From Chelonoidis abingdonii (taxonomy: Eukaryota; Chordata; Testudines; Testudinidae), in NCBI RefSeq assembly GCF_003597395.2, contig NC_133773.1, positions 124,953,637 through 125,017,636 of the forward strand: a DNA stretch of 64,000 nt, given 5' to 3'. A model generated the notes under the pieces. The model was not told where the DNA came from and did no database searches. It was given only the letters and a program-made list of their open reading frames with translations. The position numbers were made by a program, and so were the translations under genes. Below are positions 1 through 11,334 of this stretch, one piece after another. Each line of letters begins with the position of its first letter. Position 1 is the first letter of the stretch.

Positions 1-39
1 GTTTCAAAAGGGGACTGTCCTGGCCAAAACAGAATGTAT

Positions 40-262
40 GATCACCCTAGGCTGTAGTAAGAGCCATCCTGGCAGCTGTGGGAAGTCCCGGGCCCTCCAC
101 CTGCCCTGAGCGAGGAGCTGGGGTGCCCGAGTGCAGCCTCCAATCCATGTCCCTGCCCCCCAGGGCGCACAATCCAACACAGGTGGAGGATCCAGGGCTC
201 CCCTCAGCAGCCCGGCTCCCTGGGCAGCTCTTATCATGGCCCAACTTCCAACAAGGCCAGGA
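40..262. repeat. GC-rich interspersed repeat fragment, class unknown
   Basis: A G+C-rich block sits between AT-rich flanks and stops abruptly where the LTR-like element begins at about 271. It has no convincing codon structure: open frames overlap on both strands, as expected of GC-rich DNA with few stop codons. It resembles dispersed GC-rich non-autonomous repeats of turtle genomes, but I can name neither family nor termini. It could instead be a remnant of a CpG-rich unique region. Confidence 0.35.
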
Positions 263-270
263 AGCGGGGT

Positions 271-1460
271 GTCATAAATAGATAGGTAAGGTAAGGGTTA
301 AGTTTCTTTTACCTGGAAAGGGTAACCAAACACCTGACCAGAGGACCAATCAGAGAACTGGATTGTTTAAAAAGTCAGGGCGGAATTTGTATACTCAGGG
401 TCTTTTTTGTTTTCTCGGCTGTGAGTAAACAAGGTTCCCTCCTAACTCCTTCTTATTCAAAATATATACAAAAAGTCTGTAGTACAAAGGAACCCCCAAA
501 GCAATTCGGCTATGAGGAGCTTTGGGTTGTACGAATAGATGTGATGGCTTGTCTTTTGTTGTTCTCGGCTGTGAGTTAACAAGCTTCCTCTTAACTGCAT
601 CTACTCCAAGTGCCTCCTACACATCTGTGAGTACAAAAGACCCGCAAAAGCAATTCGGCTATGAGGAGCTTGGTGTATTTACATCATGTGGATTGGTGAC
701 TGGTTAATCGGGCTATCTTTTAATCAGACTGTTTCTTCATATTTGCTATAAGCAAGAGCCTGTATTGAGTTCTAATGCAAGATATTGTTTTAATATTTCT
801 TTCTTTTTTTTATATAAACTTTCTTTTAAAACGTGTGGAAGTCTATGTTCCTAGTGGAGGCAAAGGAAGGGAATACCAGGCTGTGGCTAATTTTCTATGC
901 TTTCAAAGGGGAAAAAGCAGGTACGGGGAAAGAAGAAAAGAATCAACTCGTAATCAGGTATTCTGTCTCCCTCACGATAGCAGGCACGGGAAAGGCAAAG
1001 CCAAGCTGTTGGTATTTTGCATCCAATTGTCCTGAGGGCAGAGAAACGCTTATCGTCTTGGAACAAGAAGAAACCGGTTTCGTCATAATTTCTCACAGGC
1101 TAGACCAAGAAGGTCAAGCGCTGGAAAGGAGGGGAAGGGTTTTCCTCTCCCTGATTTAAAGCATCCAAGGCATATTGGAATCTGGGTGTCCACCCAAGGG
1201 AAAGGGTTGGGACTACCAGAGAGAGAAGGGCGATCAGGCCCCATCAAATTCCTGATCTTATCTGGTGGCCAGCGAGAAATACGTCAAGCTGGTAGTTGAG
1301 CTTGGTGGAGTTCAGGTAAGCCCCCCAGACTTTTGGACGCAAAAGTCCAGGTTTGGAACAGGACCAGATTGTGGACGCTAAAGTTCAGGTCTGGGACAGG
1401 AGGCTATTACCACATGGGGGAAAGGGGAGACACATAGGGCGGGGCCCTGTGGTGGTCAGG
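271..1460 (+). mobile_element. LTR-like element (probable solo or partial LTR)
   Basis: The block opens with TGTCATAAATAGATAGG, a start I recognise as common to an abundant turtle LTR family, and continues with pyrimidine-rich and purine-rich stretches typical of LTR and leader sequence. Near 1255-1300 is a segment (tggtggccagcgag) that I associate with the 3' side of the same family. The right edge is not defined; I saw no clear matching TGACA end or target duplication. No gag, protease or polymerase motif is readable inside, so this is a solo or partial copy. A tandem duplication of about 150 bp lies at 403-688. Confidence 0.5.
403..688 (+). repeat. Tandem duplication (period about 150 bp) inside the LTR-like element
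   Basis: Two successive units share the same anchors in the same order. The string tctcggctgtgagt occurs at about 413 and again at about 563, and caattcggctatgaggagct occurs at 502 and 651. The offsets are 150 and 149 bases. Each unit also contains a purine-rich stretch with aaag and ccc(g)caaa just before the second anchor. Divergence between the units is modest, so the duplication is older than a sequencing artefact. It may be a U3-type enhancer duplication. Confidence 0.8.
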
Positions 1461-1464
1461 GGGA

Positions 1465-2600
1465 ATGTTCTTTGTGCTCAAAGCCCCAATAAATCTTAAT
1501 CGGCCTCTGCACAGATCACCCAGTTTATGGGTACCAGAGTTTCTTTGGGGTTTGTGTTTCTTTTGGAGGATTCTGGGTTATTGTAGTTTTTTGTGTTTGC
1601 TAGATATGTGCAATTTTTTTGGTGCCAGTGCAACTTTTGTGACCACGTTTCAAAATGCTGACCCAGTAGCCAATATAGTTGTGGGTTTTTTTTTAAGGCA
1701 GTTGCAATAGCCATGTCACATCTTACATATCAGTCCAGTTACATCTCCCTTATACATTACAATTCGTAAGGTTCTTGTTGACCTTTTGTTAGTGGCACTT
1801 CTGTTGTTTCTTTGATGGTGCTAAAGATGTCCAGATTTATTTGTTGAAGCTAATGTTCTTTTGTTATCCAGGTGAGATGGGCTAGGAAACCTGGAAAGAC
1901 AGTCTCACTGATTTATAAAAGGCTCCAGCTCCAATTGTTGTGAACTGTAATGAGATGAATGGCTATGGGATCAAATGAATATTTAAACACAACTCAATAC
2001 TAATTATTCAATTACATTATTCCCTATGAGAGATGGTCTGAAATTTCTCACTTCAAAAAAATTGTCCTTTTTTTTTTCCCCCCCCCCACTAGCTGTAACA
2101 CCCACACAAATGTTAGCTGTCAGGATAAATGAATACACTGATATGAATGTAAAGGAGTCTTTAATGTTAGTATGTGGAACTTGTCTCACTTTAAAGTTCA
2201 GTGAAACTCTCTCTTATGGATGGGGTGCAGAATATGAAACTGAGGGTGCATATAAAATCTACAGTGTGGAGTAGAGCAAGGAATTATGACCTTTGTTCCA
2301 CTGGTCTAGTTGTTTTCATAGACCAAGATTTTCAAAAGAACTAATCATTTTGATATTTTGAGATGTCCTACATGGGACACTTTAAAATGGGCCTGATGGT
2401 CAACACTTTCTGAAAATCACATCCATTCAAGATGTCTCAAGCTGAGCAACAGTTGCTTCTGAAAATCTTGACCCAGATCTTTAAATGGCCTCTGTTTGCT
2501 TTTATCTATCTGCTTATTCCTTGTTTATGTGTCTACGCACAATGATCCAGGTCAGGGGTCACTGAGCTCCATGATGCAGGATATGGCCCCACATGAGTAA
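1465..2600. other. Unique-looking AT-rich sequence, no gene seen
   Basis: Contains a T/C homopolymer tract at about 2067-2090. A weak degenerate hairpin of the tttcaaaag type at about 2330-2430 may be an old repeat. No coding signature was found; the open frames are short and unsupported. Confidence 0.5.
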
Positions 2601-2610
2601 CCGCACCAGT

Positions 2611-2899
2611 CAGGGGCGGCTCTGTTTTTTGCCACCTCGAGCATGACAGACAGGCAGTTTTCGGCGGCGCACCTGCAGGCGGTCCGCTGGTCACGTTGAT
2701 TCAGCAGCATGCCTGTGGGAGGTCCGCCAGTGCAGCGCCATTGGCGTCCTCACTGCTGAAGCCATAGGCCAACGGGCCTCCCACAGGTGTGCTTCCGAAA
2801 GCTGCCTGCCTGCCGCCCTCACAGTGACCAGCAGGCCGCCCCCTGTGGCTTGCCTCCCAAGGCACGCGCTTGCTGCGCTGGTGTCTGGAGCCGCCCCTA
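2611..2899. mobile_element. Non-autonomous hAT-type DNA transposon (MITE), 289 bp
   Basis: The element begins CAGGGGCGGCTC and ends GAGCCGCCCCTA, a terminal inverted repeat of about 12 bp. It is flanked by an 8-bp duplication, gcaccagt at 2603-2610 and gccccagt at 2900-2907, matching at 7 of 8 positions. An 8-bp target duplication and a CAGGGG start fit the hAT superfamily. The interior is GC-rich with self-complementary stretches and encodes no transposase. The terminal inverted repeat and duplication are read directly; the superfamily is inferred from them. Confidence 0.85.
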
Positions 2900-2909
2900 G
2901 CCCCAGTGT

Positions 2910-4400
2910 GGAATGGAGATAAGAATTGTACCTCGGTGTTGTATATTCTAGTTCCATTGTGTGTGTTGTTTTTTCCTAAATTTATATGGCCTTTATGAGC
3001 TTTTATCTGTTATAGTGCGTTTATCACTATTGTATCTATGTGCAATATCAGCAACATCCTTTATATCTATGTTGTGCCCCTCTGAAAAATATCACTTATT
3101 TTTAAAACAGTTTAAAATTTTATTCTTTACTCTTGTAATACTTTCTCAGAAGCTTGAAAATAAATTCTTTTCCTGTCATGTTTTTAATATTTCATCTGGA
3201 AAAACATGCCACAGTGTTACAGTGAATATTTAATTATAATAACATGTAATCAATCCAGCACCTCCTAATTAAACAGTCTGAATTGGCATGTTTCTCTTAA
3301 ATCACTACTTTAAGCACTGGCATCATCAGTGACATAGCCAAACAGCTTTCAGGAGAACTTTTATTGATCTGCTGCTGCAAGGCCTGGAGGTGGACTCTCA
3401 CTGGCGGAGGGGGAGAGTGAGTTGTAGGGGGGAGAGAGGTGGTCTAAGAAAAAAGCATGGAAGGTGTTATTTTTTTAATATGGATTAAAACAAATCAGAA
3501 TCTAGAGAGAATTCCTTCCCAAAGTACAGCGCCACTTAACCAAGACATGCTGTTAGCTGATTTTGGGTTGTTCTGGTAACTGGGAATGTCCCAAACCATG
3601 GCTCCTCAGAAAAGCCAGCCAGCCTTCTTCTCTTTGTGCTTTGAGGGAAGGACTAAGGTCTCTATTCACCACTGTACCATGTGTAGTCATTTATGCCAGT
3701 GCAAAGTACAAACTCTGAGTGGTAGCAGATTATACTGACTTTGCAGAAGTACAGATGACTACTTGAGGAGCAGAGTAATAGTGAAACAGGCCTAAAAAGC
3801 CCACTTTTGCAAGATGCTGAATGTCCTCATTTCCTGTTGACTGTAATGGGTACTGAAGGCACTCTGCACACTGCAGGATTGGTCTCTTTATAGCTGACGC
3901 ACACATCTGTAGCCATCAGGTTTCTTTTCATTGCACTTCAGGGATGGGACCAGAACACACACTTCTCCACAGCTGTTCAGCAAAGCCAGAGGGGGTCCCT
4001 TCAATGGACTGGCACACAGAATGCTGTGTCTTCTGAGTTTGGTATATCTGAACTACACTCATTCAAAGGCTTCTGATGTCTCTTGACACCTTTAGACAGA
4101 CCAAGTTGTACCACATCAAGCTCTTTAAGAACTACTGATGAAAAATGCTACAATAGAGGTATGTATTATTATATCATTTCGTGTCAAATTTTGAGTCCTT
4201 TACTATTCAATCATTTCATTTTGTGAAAAATCATTCTGTGCAATAACCTTCATATATGGAAACTTTCGGCTCTTAATACCTCCTCCCACTCCCTCTGTCT
4301 TGTTTCCCCCTCATTAAATCATGGCTAATATTGGTTTATAAGCTTTTTGGGAAATGTCTAACTTGCTACTGGGTGCCAACCAAAAAGAATAATTAGTTAT
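2910..4400. other. Unique-looking sequence with no identified gene
   Basis: AT-rich DNA with many stops in all frames. Around 3660-3800 there is text resembling the degenerate hairpin repeats described elsewhere in this window, but the match is weak. No splice-flanked open frame with recognisable protein sequence was seen. Confidence 0.45.
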
Positions 4401-4404
4401 ATTC

Positions 4405-4589
4405 CCACAGCTCCCATTGGCTGGGAAGGCGAACCACAGCCACTGGGACCTGTGGGAGGCCATGCCTGCAGACAGTCAATGTAAACATTGTCTCACAGCC
4501 CGCCAGCGGATTACCCTGATGGGCCATGTAAGGCTCGTGGACTGCAGGTTGCCCACCACTGGGTTAGAGGTTGCCCACCACTGGGTTAG
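4405..4589. mobile_element. Truncated hAT-type MITE ending in a duplicated terminus
   Basis: The right end reads gcaggttgcccaccactg; its reverse complement starts CAGTGGTGGGCAACC, a classic hAT/Charlie-type terminus. The left part carries the cattggctggg motif frequent in GC-rich sauropsid hAT derivatives, but no left terminus is visible. The 22-bp terminal segment, including the terminus, is duplicated exactly in tandem at 4546-4567 and 4568-4589. Confidence 0.6.
4546..4589 (+). repeat. Perfect 22-bp tandem duplication at a MITE end
   Basis: The unit aggttgcccaccactgggtt plus ag occurs twice head to tail with no mismatch, and contains the terminal inverted repeat of the hAT-type element. 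Identity of the copies implies a recent slippage or repair event relative to the decay of the element. Confidence 0.9.
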
Positions 4590-4670
4590 AGGCTGGTATT
4601 ACTTCAGCTAGCTGGTTACATAAAAAAGCTTAATGGCTTATTACAGTTGTCTTTAAATGAAGGGTGACAA

Positions 4671-5140
4671 GGTTGGTTAGGCAATATCTTTTATTGGGCC
4701 AACTTCTGTTGGTGAAAGAGACAATCTTTTGAGCTTACACAGAACCCCTCTTCAAGTGTGGGAAATGTGTTCAGTATCACATCTAAATACAAGGTGGAAC
4801 AGATTATTTAGCATAAATAATTAACATGTTTCAAGGGACCATGCAAGGTGAAGTGACCTGTTAACACCCCTCCAGTCATGGAGGGGAAAGGAAAGGAGAG
4901 GGGAAAGCAGGTGGGGAGCATTTGTTAGTGTGTTAGATTGTTGTAATAAACCATAAATCCAGTGTTTCTCTTCAGTCTATGATTTTTAGTGTCTAAAGTT
5001 TCCCGGACCTGAAGAAGAGCTCTGTGAAGCTTGCAAGCTTGTCTCTTTCACCGACAGGTGTTGGTCCAATAAGAGATATTACCTCACCCATCCTGTCTCT
5101 CTAATGTCCTGGGACCAATATAGCTACAATATCACTGCAT
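4671..5140. mobile_element. Penelope-like element terminus with inverted flanking arms
   Basis: The left arm (about 4671-4762) reads caatatcttttattgggcca then gaaagagaca; the right arm (about 5001-5092) reads gacctgaagaagagctctgt then tccaataagagatatt. The two arms are inverted copies, about 90 bp each, separated by about 240 bp. After the right arm comes the end gggaccaatatagctacaat, which I recognise as a 3' end seen with GIY-YIG-bearing Penelope-like elements in reptiles. Penelope elements often carry such inverted pseudo-LTR structures. No reverse transcriptase or endonuclease coding remains. Confidence 0.6.
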
Positions 5141-5479
5141 TAAATGAAGAATGGTGGTCATACCCCTTACTTTCAAAGGATGGGTAACCAACCCATAACA
5201 ATGCTGTAGCCCAAAAATGCTTCAAATTATTAAATAGTTCTGTAAGGATATAGCACTTCCAATCTATTCCAAACATACACATTCTAGATATAGTCTGAAT
5301 TTATCCTCTTCCTGAGATTTATTTTCTTGTTAAATGTAATACCAAATATGAACTTAAGTCAGGTTTTTCTTAAAGTGACCATGGCTGTTGCTAGGGCTTC
5401 TTCTTGTGAATAGTTCTCCTTTTCTCCATTTATTTTCTTGTCTCAGTCATACTTTCTCTTGTATACTGTTAACAGGGTA

Positions 5480-6270
5480 GCACCCACCTCTCATGATTGA
5501 CCTTCCTGGTCAGTTGCAGCTGCAGTCTTTAAACAATCCTAGCCCTGATACCAGGCCTTGCCCCCAGAGCTTTCTCCCTGGAAGCATTGGTTTTGTCCTC
5601 TCTGGGCCCTTCTGGCCCCAGCTTGGCCACTAATTAGTTCAGATCCACCTTTTGGGCGTTTATCACTGTCCAGTTATAGGCCACTTCCCCAGTGACCTAT
5701 GAGGGGATCCTGGTCAACCCACTACTCCTGGTCCCACCCAGGGACTCTAAGAATAGCAGCCATGTACCTTTAACAAAACTGCTTTCAGTTCCCTGCACCA
5801 CTTCCCCATAGCCCCAGCCTTTACCAAAGCTTGACTTTTACATCAGGGCCCTTTTATGTTCAGGCCCAGCAGCCATCCAGGAGCTCTTCCTTGCTTCCCT
5901 GGTCCCTGCCAGCACTGAGCTGTCCATGGTGCTGCAGTTCCCTTTGGTCAGCCAGGAGCACCATCTGCATTCTTCTGGTTCTAGCAAGGAACTGACTGGT
6001 GCTAGCTCTGCAACTCCTTTTATATTAGCCTGTAATCCTCTGACAGGGAGCTGAAAGGAGCTAGCCACTGACTGGACTTAGATCCATTGCTCCTTTCCTG
6101 AGATGGGTATGGAAGGACACTGAGGCTTCCAGCAGGGAGCCTCTTCGCCTATCCACCCCATTACATATACCCTTGGGTTGGAGCTAATAAGGCCCATACC
6201 ATCTGGTGGCCAGGAAGAGTCAGTGGAAAGCTCTGCCTTACAATATATGGTGCTAGAACCTGCCATTCTA
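5480..6270 (-). mobile_element. Probable LTR-retrotransposon fragment, antisense
   Basis: A block richer in C and G than its flanks, with recurrent phrases such as cccagggactctaagaa, gagctttctccctgga and cttttatattagcctg. I associate this wording with antisense LTRs of turtle retroelements. The phrase ctttttatat-like at about 6017-6026 would be a TATA-like box on the minus strand. Ends and target duplication were not found. A 44-bp piece of it recurs at 6814-6867. Confidence 0.4.
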
Positions 6271-6867
6271 TCCCAAATACAATGGCAGAGATATATAAGG
6301 CATCACAACACAGAGAGTGAAAAAGGAGAGGTATGAAATATTTTCATTTGAATAATTAAAATGATGGAAGGTTGAGGAGGCAGAGAAGGCCATGTGTGGC
6401 AGATGCTACCGTGAAAATACTTACAAACCAAGGCTGATAAGATTGTATTAAGGTGCAGAGTGAAAGCCAGTATTAGACAAGTGGAGAGGAAGCAACTCAA
6501 GACACACAGTCCACAAAGTAGTCTAGAACAAGTCCATGGAAGGGTTTGAAAAGGAGATTGGCACATCTGAGCTCGATCAATGATTGGTAACTTTTTGTTT
6601 GTGTCTTATAGCCTTAATGATGAACTGGAATACAAATAATAGAAAATTGCAAAATGTAAACAATGAGGCACAGAGATCCAGATTCTCCAGTCTGCTAAGG
6701 CTACCATGCACCACAGGGAGTAGGCACAAAATGCCCCTTAAAATTCCCTCTTGCAAAAGGAATATCAGGGACATTTCAAGGGAGGGACATAAAGGGAGGA
6801 TGACTCAGGAACCCTAAGAATAGCAGCCATGCACCACCGTGTCCCTTTAACAAAACTGCTTTCAGTT
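5747..6867 (+). repeat. Direct repeat pair about 1.07 kb apart
   Basis: The sequence ctaagaatagcagccatg, followed by cctttaacaaaactgctttc, is present at 5747-5790 and again at 6814-6867. The second copy carries about ten extra bases (accaccgtg) in the middle. The copies are otherwise nearly identical. This could be two copies of the same LTR portion, or a local segmental duplication. Confidence 0.75.
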
Positions 6868-7355
6868 TTGGAGTTTCACTATGCCTAATTGTCCATCAGC
6901 ACCAGTTGTGGAAGTTAGAGTATACCTCCTAACTTCCACTGGGGTGACCAGAGAGCTGCATCAACTCCCTGCAGTTGCCCCTCTCCACTGCATCCAAGCA
7001 TGTGCTGTCAAGTCTTTTTTTTAGGTCCATACCTGCACTTATAATATTAAACTTCTTTAGCAGCTCTATAAAGTTTATTTGCAAATTTGCTATCTCATGC
7101 AGCAACTAAGTGTACTGCTGACAAGCCAGAAATATACAAAAAACAAGCACGCAAAAATGTCAGGAGTGTAATGATGGCATCAATCTATGTTCATCCCCAG
7201 GTTCACTTGTGTGCTGTAATGACAAATTAGTGGCATGGAGTGAGTTGATTGTGGTATTTAAGTATCTTCCCAGAGATAAAATAGCAGGAGCAACAGAGCC
7301 CTTTAATCTAGCAGAAAAGGCATAGCAAAAAACAATGGCTGGCTGGAAGTCAGAC
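6300..7355. other. No gene seen; unique-looking sequence
   Basis: Apart from the second half of the direct repeat at 6814-6867, I recognise nothing here. Open frames exist on both strands between 6300 and 6820 but show no domain, signal peptide or repeated structure that would support a gene. Confidence 0.45.
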
Positions 7356-7359
7356 CAAT

Positions 7360-7620
7360 TCTAATCAGAAATAAGGCACAGATTTTTAACAGTGAGGATG
7401 ATTCACCATTGGGACAAACTATCAAGAGAAATGATTGATTCTCAGTCATTTGATGTCTTCAGATCAAGAGTGGATGCCTTTCTGGAATGCTGTGGTCATT
7501 TAACACAGGTTATTGGGCTCAGTGCTGGAATAACTCAGTAAAATTCTATGGCCTGTGTCATACAGGAGGTCAGACTAGATGATCTAGTGATCCTTCCGTT
7601 TCATCTCTGTCTAACGATTT
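7360..7620 (+). mobile_element. CR1 LINE, 3' terminal fragment
   Basis: The block carries the characteristic end of CR1 open reading frame 2 and 3' region: gaggatgattcaccattggg, then the tail tacaggaggtcagactagat and gatctagtgatccttcc. CR1 copies are usually 5'-truncated, and this one keeps only about 260 bp. Frame is broken. There is no target duplication, as is usual for CR1. Confidence 0.85.
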
Positions 7621-7624
7621 TTAC

Positions 7625-9300
7625 AATTTTTTCCTTTGGGGTCAAACTTTCTTATGCTTAGTTTAGCCCTAAAAGTGATTCTGGCTGGAAAATGTCTGAA
7701 TAAATATAACTTCAGCAGTTGTCGTATGATGTGCATACCAAAAATATTACACGTTTAAGGAGATTTTAAAAAATTATTCTTTCCTTTATTTTCATTTTTG
7801 TGTCCTCCCAGATAAATCAAAGGTGGGATTGATTTGAAACTTCAGGTTCAGACTATATGTATTCCTGAATGATAAAGGTGAGCTTTACAAAATTTTGGGA
7901 AAAGAGTTTGAAATAATGAAGCTTCAAAATGATATACCACACATACACTGTATTTAGTTTTGCTGATTAACAGTATCTGCACATTGTGATATATTGATAG
8001 TAATAATAATTCAATGTATGTCAGTGGGATCATTCTGAACCCCCAGTACAGCTAACAAAGGCTGTTTTGTATACCTCATAGAGGATGTGTGCAGACTGAG
8101 AAACAACTGACATTTTAACCTTTTGACTCCAACAGCATTTATGTAAAAAATAATTTTCCCATTTACCTTTTGGTAATCAGATTTGCACTGAAACATAGTA
8201 AAATGGATGGATTTTATATACAAATAAAACTCACTTTGTAGAAAATAAGGCTTGCGTAAAAAAGGGACTCAGTCAGTTTCAGTATAACTTTACAGAGAGC
8301 CAAGGCTGTTTAAAGATTCTGGACATAGACCATCTGAAATGATAAGGGTCATCTTAAGTGGAAGTTGTGTTGCTAGAAGACTGAAGCCACGGAGTGTCAT
8401 GATAACATGTAGTCTTCTGATTTAAATAAGAGATGTTGACCATGAACCAGACTGTGCTACATTTTCACCTGGTCTGCACAGTCTTATGGGGGAATAACTG
8501 GTAGCACAACCACTCCTTACTGGTATACCTGGGATACCCAGTCCTTGGGTCTAAGCACACAAGGGCAAAGGGGAACCTGCATGCAGCCTTACTTCCTCCT
8601 GGAGTAGGTAATGGATGGAGCCTGGGCACTGCCCCACCCAAAGCAGCAGCTGATGCATCAGAGGTGGTAATAGTCTTGTGATAAAATTTCTACCCACTCC
8701 CCACTTTAGCAGCAGTGAGAGAATCATGACTCTGGTACTATAATACTAAGGGCTGTGTCCTAGAATAGAATCTAGCTCATGATGAAAAAAGGTGTTTGTT
8801 ACAATAGCAAAAACTGTATTAAATAAGACAATTGAAATACAAGTGCTCAAGACAAACCCTGCCAAAGTGTCTCAGAACAACTAAATGGCCACAGAGACTT
8901 GTTTACTGCTTTATTGCAAAGGCAAAGGAGTGTTACCAGCATAAGTGAAATAAGACTCATTAGAGAGAATAAACGAGTACTGATATATAGAAAGGGGAGA
9001 GATTTATGCAGCTGTGCCAAGGTAAGGCTGCTGGAGGACAGATGGTTCAAGTGACTCTATTTCACTGATGGACTGTTTAAATATGTTTCAAAAATTAGCA
9101 AAGAATGCAGAGACTTTTATAAAGTCTAGACAACTTCAAAAGGGTGACTCAGTATCAGAAAAGACTGGGGCGAAGTCATGCAAAGTTACCCAAGGAGGTT
9201 ACATCATGGAACAGAGTACCTGATGGAAGTTTCAAGTGCCTGCACAGCTATATATGGCAAAACACAAGACCCTAGGAAAGTGCTCAGACTACAGGTGGCC
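7625..9300. other. No gene seen; unique-looking AT-rich sequence
   Basis: No recognisable repeat or coding sequence was found apart from short A/T tracts. Confidence 0.45.
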
Positions 9301-9306
9301 AAATAG

Positions 9307-9332
9307 TTTGAAATACCACTTTGAAATACCAC
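9307..9332 (+). repeat. Exact 13-bp tandem duplication
   Basis: The unit tttgaaataccac occurs twice with no spacer, at 9307-9319 and 9320-9332. It lies just upstream of a Harbinger-type copy and a short CT-rich tract at 9360-9381. Confidence 0.85.
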
Positions 9333-9454
9333 TAAACTGACCTTGAATTGAGCTGAACTTTCTCTCTCTCGCTCTCTCTCTTGAAAGGCTAATCAGTGTG
9401 GACCGGCAAGCTGAACTGAACAATTTAGCCATCCATCTGTTTCTCTTGATAAAT

Positions 9455-10238
9455 AACAATGAGGAGGGAAGCAATGGGTGGGGTAGTTGTAGGGGCACCC
9501 CCTAGAATGACATGCCGCTCATCATTTCGGTAGGATGTCTGGGGCTCTGACTCGGAGCGGCTGTTTGCTTCTCTGGCTCTTTAGTAGACTTGCCTAATAT
9601 TCTAGGCAGGACTAACTCTATCTTTATACAAAACGTAAAGAAGGGAATGACCTGAGGAGTCATTCCCATTTTTGTCCATGCACCCCTGGCCGACCTCACT
9701 GAGGACAGCCAGGAGCACCCATGACAGCAGCAGTTGGTACAATAGGACTGGTAATGGTCTCTGCTAACTTGCGAAGGCAAGTGAATGCTGCTATGTAGCA
9801 CTGCAGTACCGCATCTGTCAGCACCATCCAGTACACATACGGTGACAGTGATAAAAGGCAAAATGGGCTCCATGGTTGCCGTGCTATGGCATCTGCCAGG
9901 GCAATCCAGGGAAAAGGGCGCAAAATGATTGTCTGCTGTTGCTTTCATGGAGGGAGGATTGACTGATGATATTTACCCAGAATCACCCACGACACTGTTT
10001 TTGCCCCATCATGCATTGTGATCTCAACCCAGAATTCCAATGGGTGGCGGAGACTGCGGATACTATGGGATAGCTACCCACAGTGCAACACTCTGGAAAT
10101 CGACGCTAGCCTCGGTACATGGACGCACACCGCCAAACTAATGTGCTTAGTGTGGCCACGTGCTCTTGACTTTATTCAATCTGTTCCCAAATACCGGTTT
10201 CTGTAAAATCGGAATAATCCTGTAGTGTAGACATACCC
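9455..10238 (+). mobile_element. PIF/Harbinger-type DNA transposon, 3' portion (copy 1)
   Basis: This block is homologous to the right 800 bp of the element at 12022-14004; both share ggggcaccccc, tattctaggcaggact, gttgccgtgctatggc and aatcgacgctagcctcgg. It ends at gtagtgtagacataccc, which matches the right terminus of the second copy, and is followed by ata. The left terminus and anything like a Myb/SANT-related segment are absent, so it is 5'-truncated. Long frames on the minus strand are chance frames with no transposase motif. Confidence 0.75.
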
Positions 10239-10239
10239 A

Positions 10240-10795
10240 TAAGTTAGGATAGTCCAGAAGCTAACAATAAACCAGCCTTTGGTTACAGATTATCTGTGGT
10301 TACAGCCAGTAGTCAATGTAGATTAAAACAGGAGAAGGAGCTCTCCTCACAAGAAGCCAGGTGAGTTGCTCAGCCAAACCAAAGAGGAGACCTGCTTATG
10401 GCCCCATGTGAATTGCTAGGGGAAATAGGAGCATATACCATGGGTTATTGTGATGTTTGCATGTCTATGAAAGGGAAAGGCTTGGCCATGGATCAACATT
10501 ATCTGGAAAGGCAATTTTAAATTGTATTGACATTTTAGTAGTTGTGTGAATGTCTACAGTTCTAACTTTAGAGTTACTTTTTGCTGAACTGTCATATCTT
10601 TCACTGGCATAGAAAGCTTGATCAGGAAGTTAATAAGGACCTTTATTAATGATCAACAGTTTCAGCTTGACATCAAAATCGTCTCCTCAGAAGTGTATAG
10701 AATTGAATAATACTTAGATCTGATGTGATTTCATTCATGACATCTAAGTTTTTCACATCCCATGTTCTATGTATTCATTTAAACTTTATAAACAC
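10240..10795. other. No gene seen
   Basis: AT-rich sequence between a Harbinger-type copy and a CR1 fragment. No recognisable motif, open frame or repeat. Confidence 0.4.
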
Positions 10796-10799
10796 TATT

Positions 10800-11334
10800 A
10801 AAACAAGTGAGGTAATTGTCCCACTCTGCTCGGTGCTGGTGAGGTCTTAGCTGGCGTACTGTGTCCAATACTGGCTACCACACCTAAGGAAAGATGTGGA
10901 CAAATTACAGATAGTTCAGAGGAGAGCAACAAAAATGATAAAAGGTTTAGAAAACCTGACTTACGGGGAAAGGTTAAAAAACTGGGCATGTTTATCTTGA
11001 GAAACGAAGACTGAGGGGGGACCTGATAAGTCTTAAAATATTTTAAGGCCTGTTATAAAAAGGATGGTGATGACTTGTTCTCCATGTCACTGAAGGTAAG
11101 AGAAGAAGTAATGGGTTTAATCTGAAGCAAGGGAGGTTTTAGGTTAGATATTAGGAAAAACTTTCTAACTATAAGGATAATTAAGCTCTGGAATAGGCTT
11201 CCAAGGAAGATTGTGGAATTCCCATCACTGGAGGTTTTTATGAACAGGTTGGACAAAAAAAAAAAGTCAGGGATGGTCTAGGTTTACTTGATCCTGCTTC
11301 AGACCCAGAGGGCTGGACTTGATGACCTCTTGAG
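10800..11334 (+). mobile_element. CR1 LINE, C-terminal and 3' fragment, split by a MITE
   Basis: Reads through the end of the CR1 reverse-transcriptase protein: sequence around 10905-10990 corresponds to the usual region where the product has QRRAT-like and ERL-like motifs (cagaggagagcaacaaaaat, ggggaaaggttaaaaaactg). The 3' region includes gggctggacttgatgacctc. Its last bases (ttctatgactat) reappear at 11681-11692 after the inserted hAT element. Several stops and indels make it non-functional. Confidence 0.85.

Noticed and set aside
9502..9948. 148-codon minus-strand frame
   Set aside because: Lies within non-coding sequence of a Harbinger-type element. The homologous region of copy 2 (13240-13780) does not keep the frame, and no transposase motif is present.
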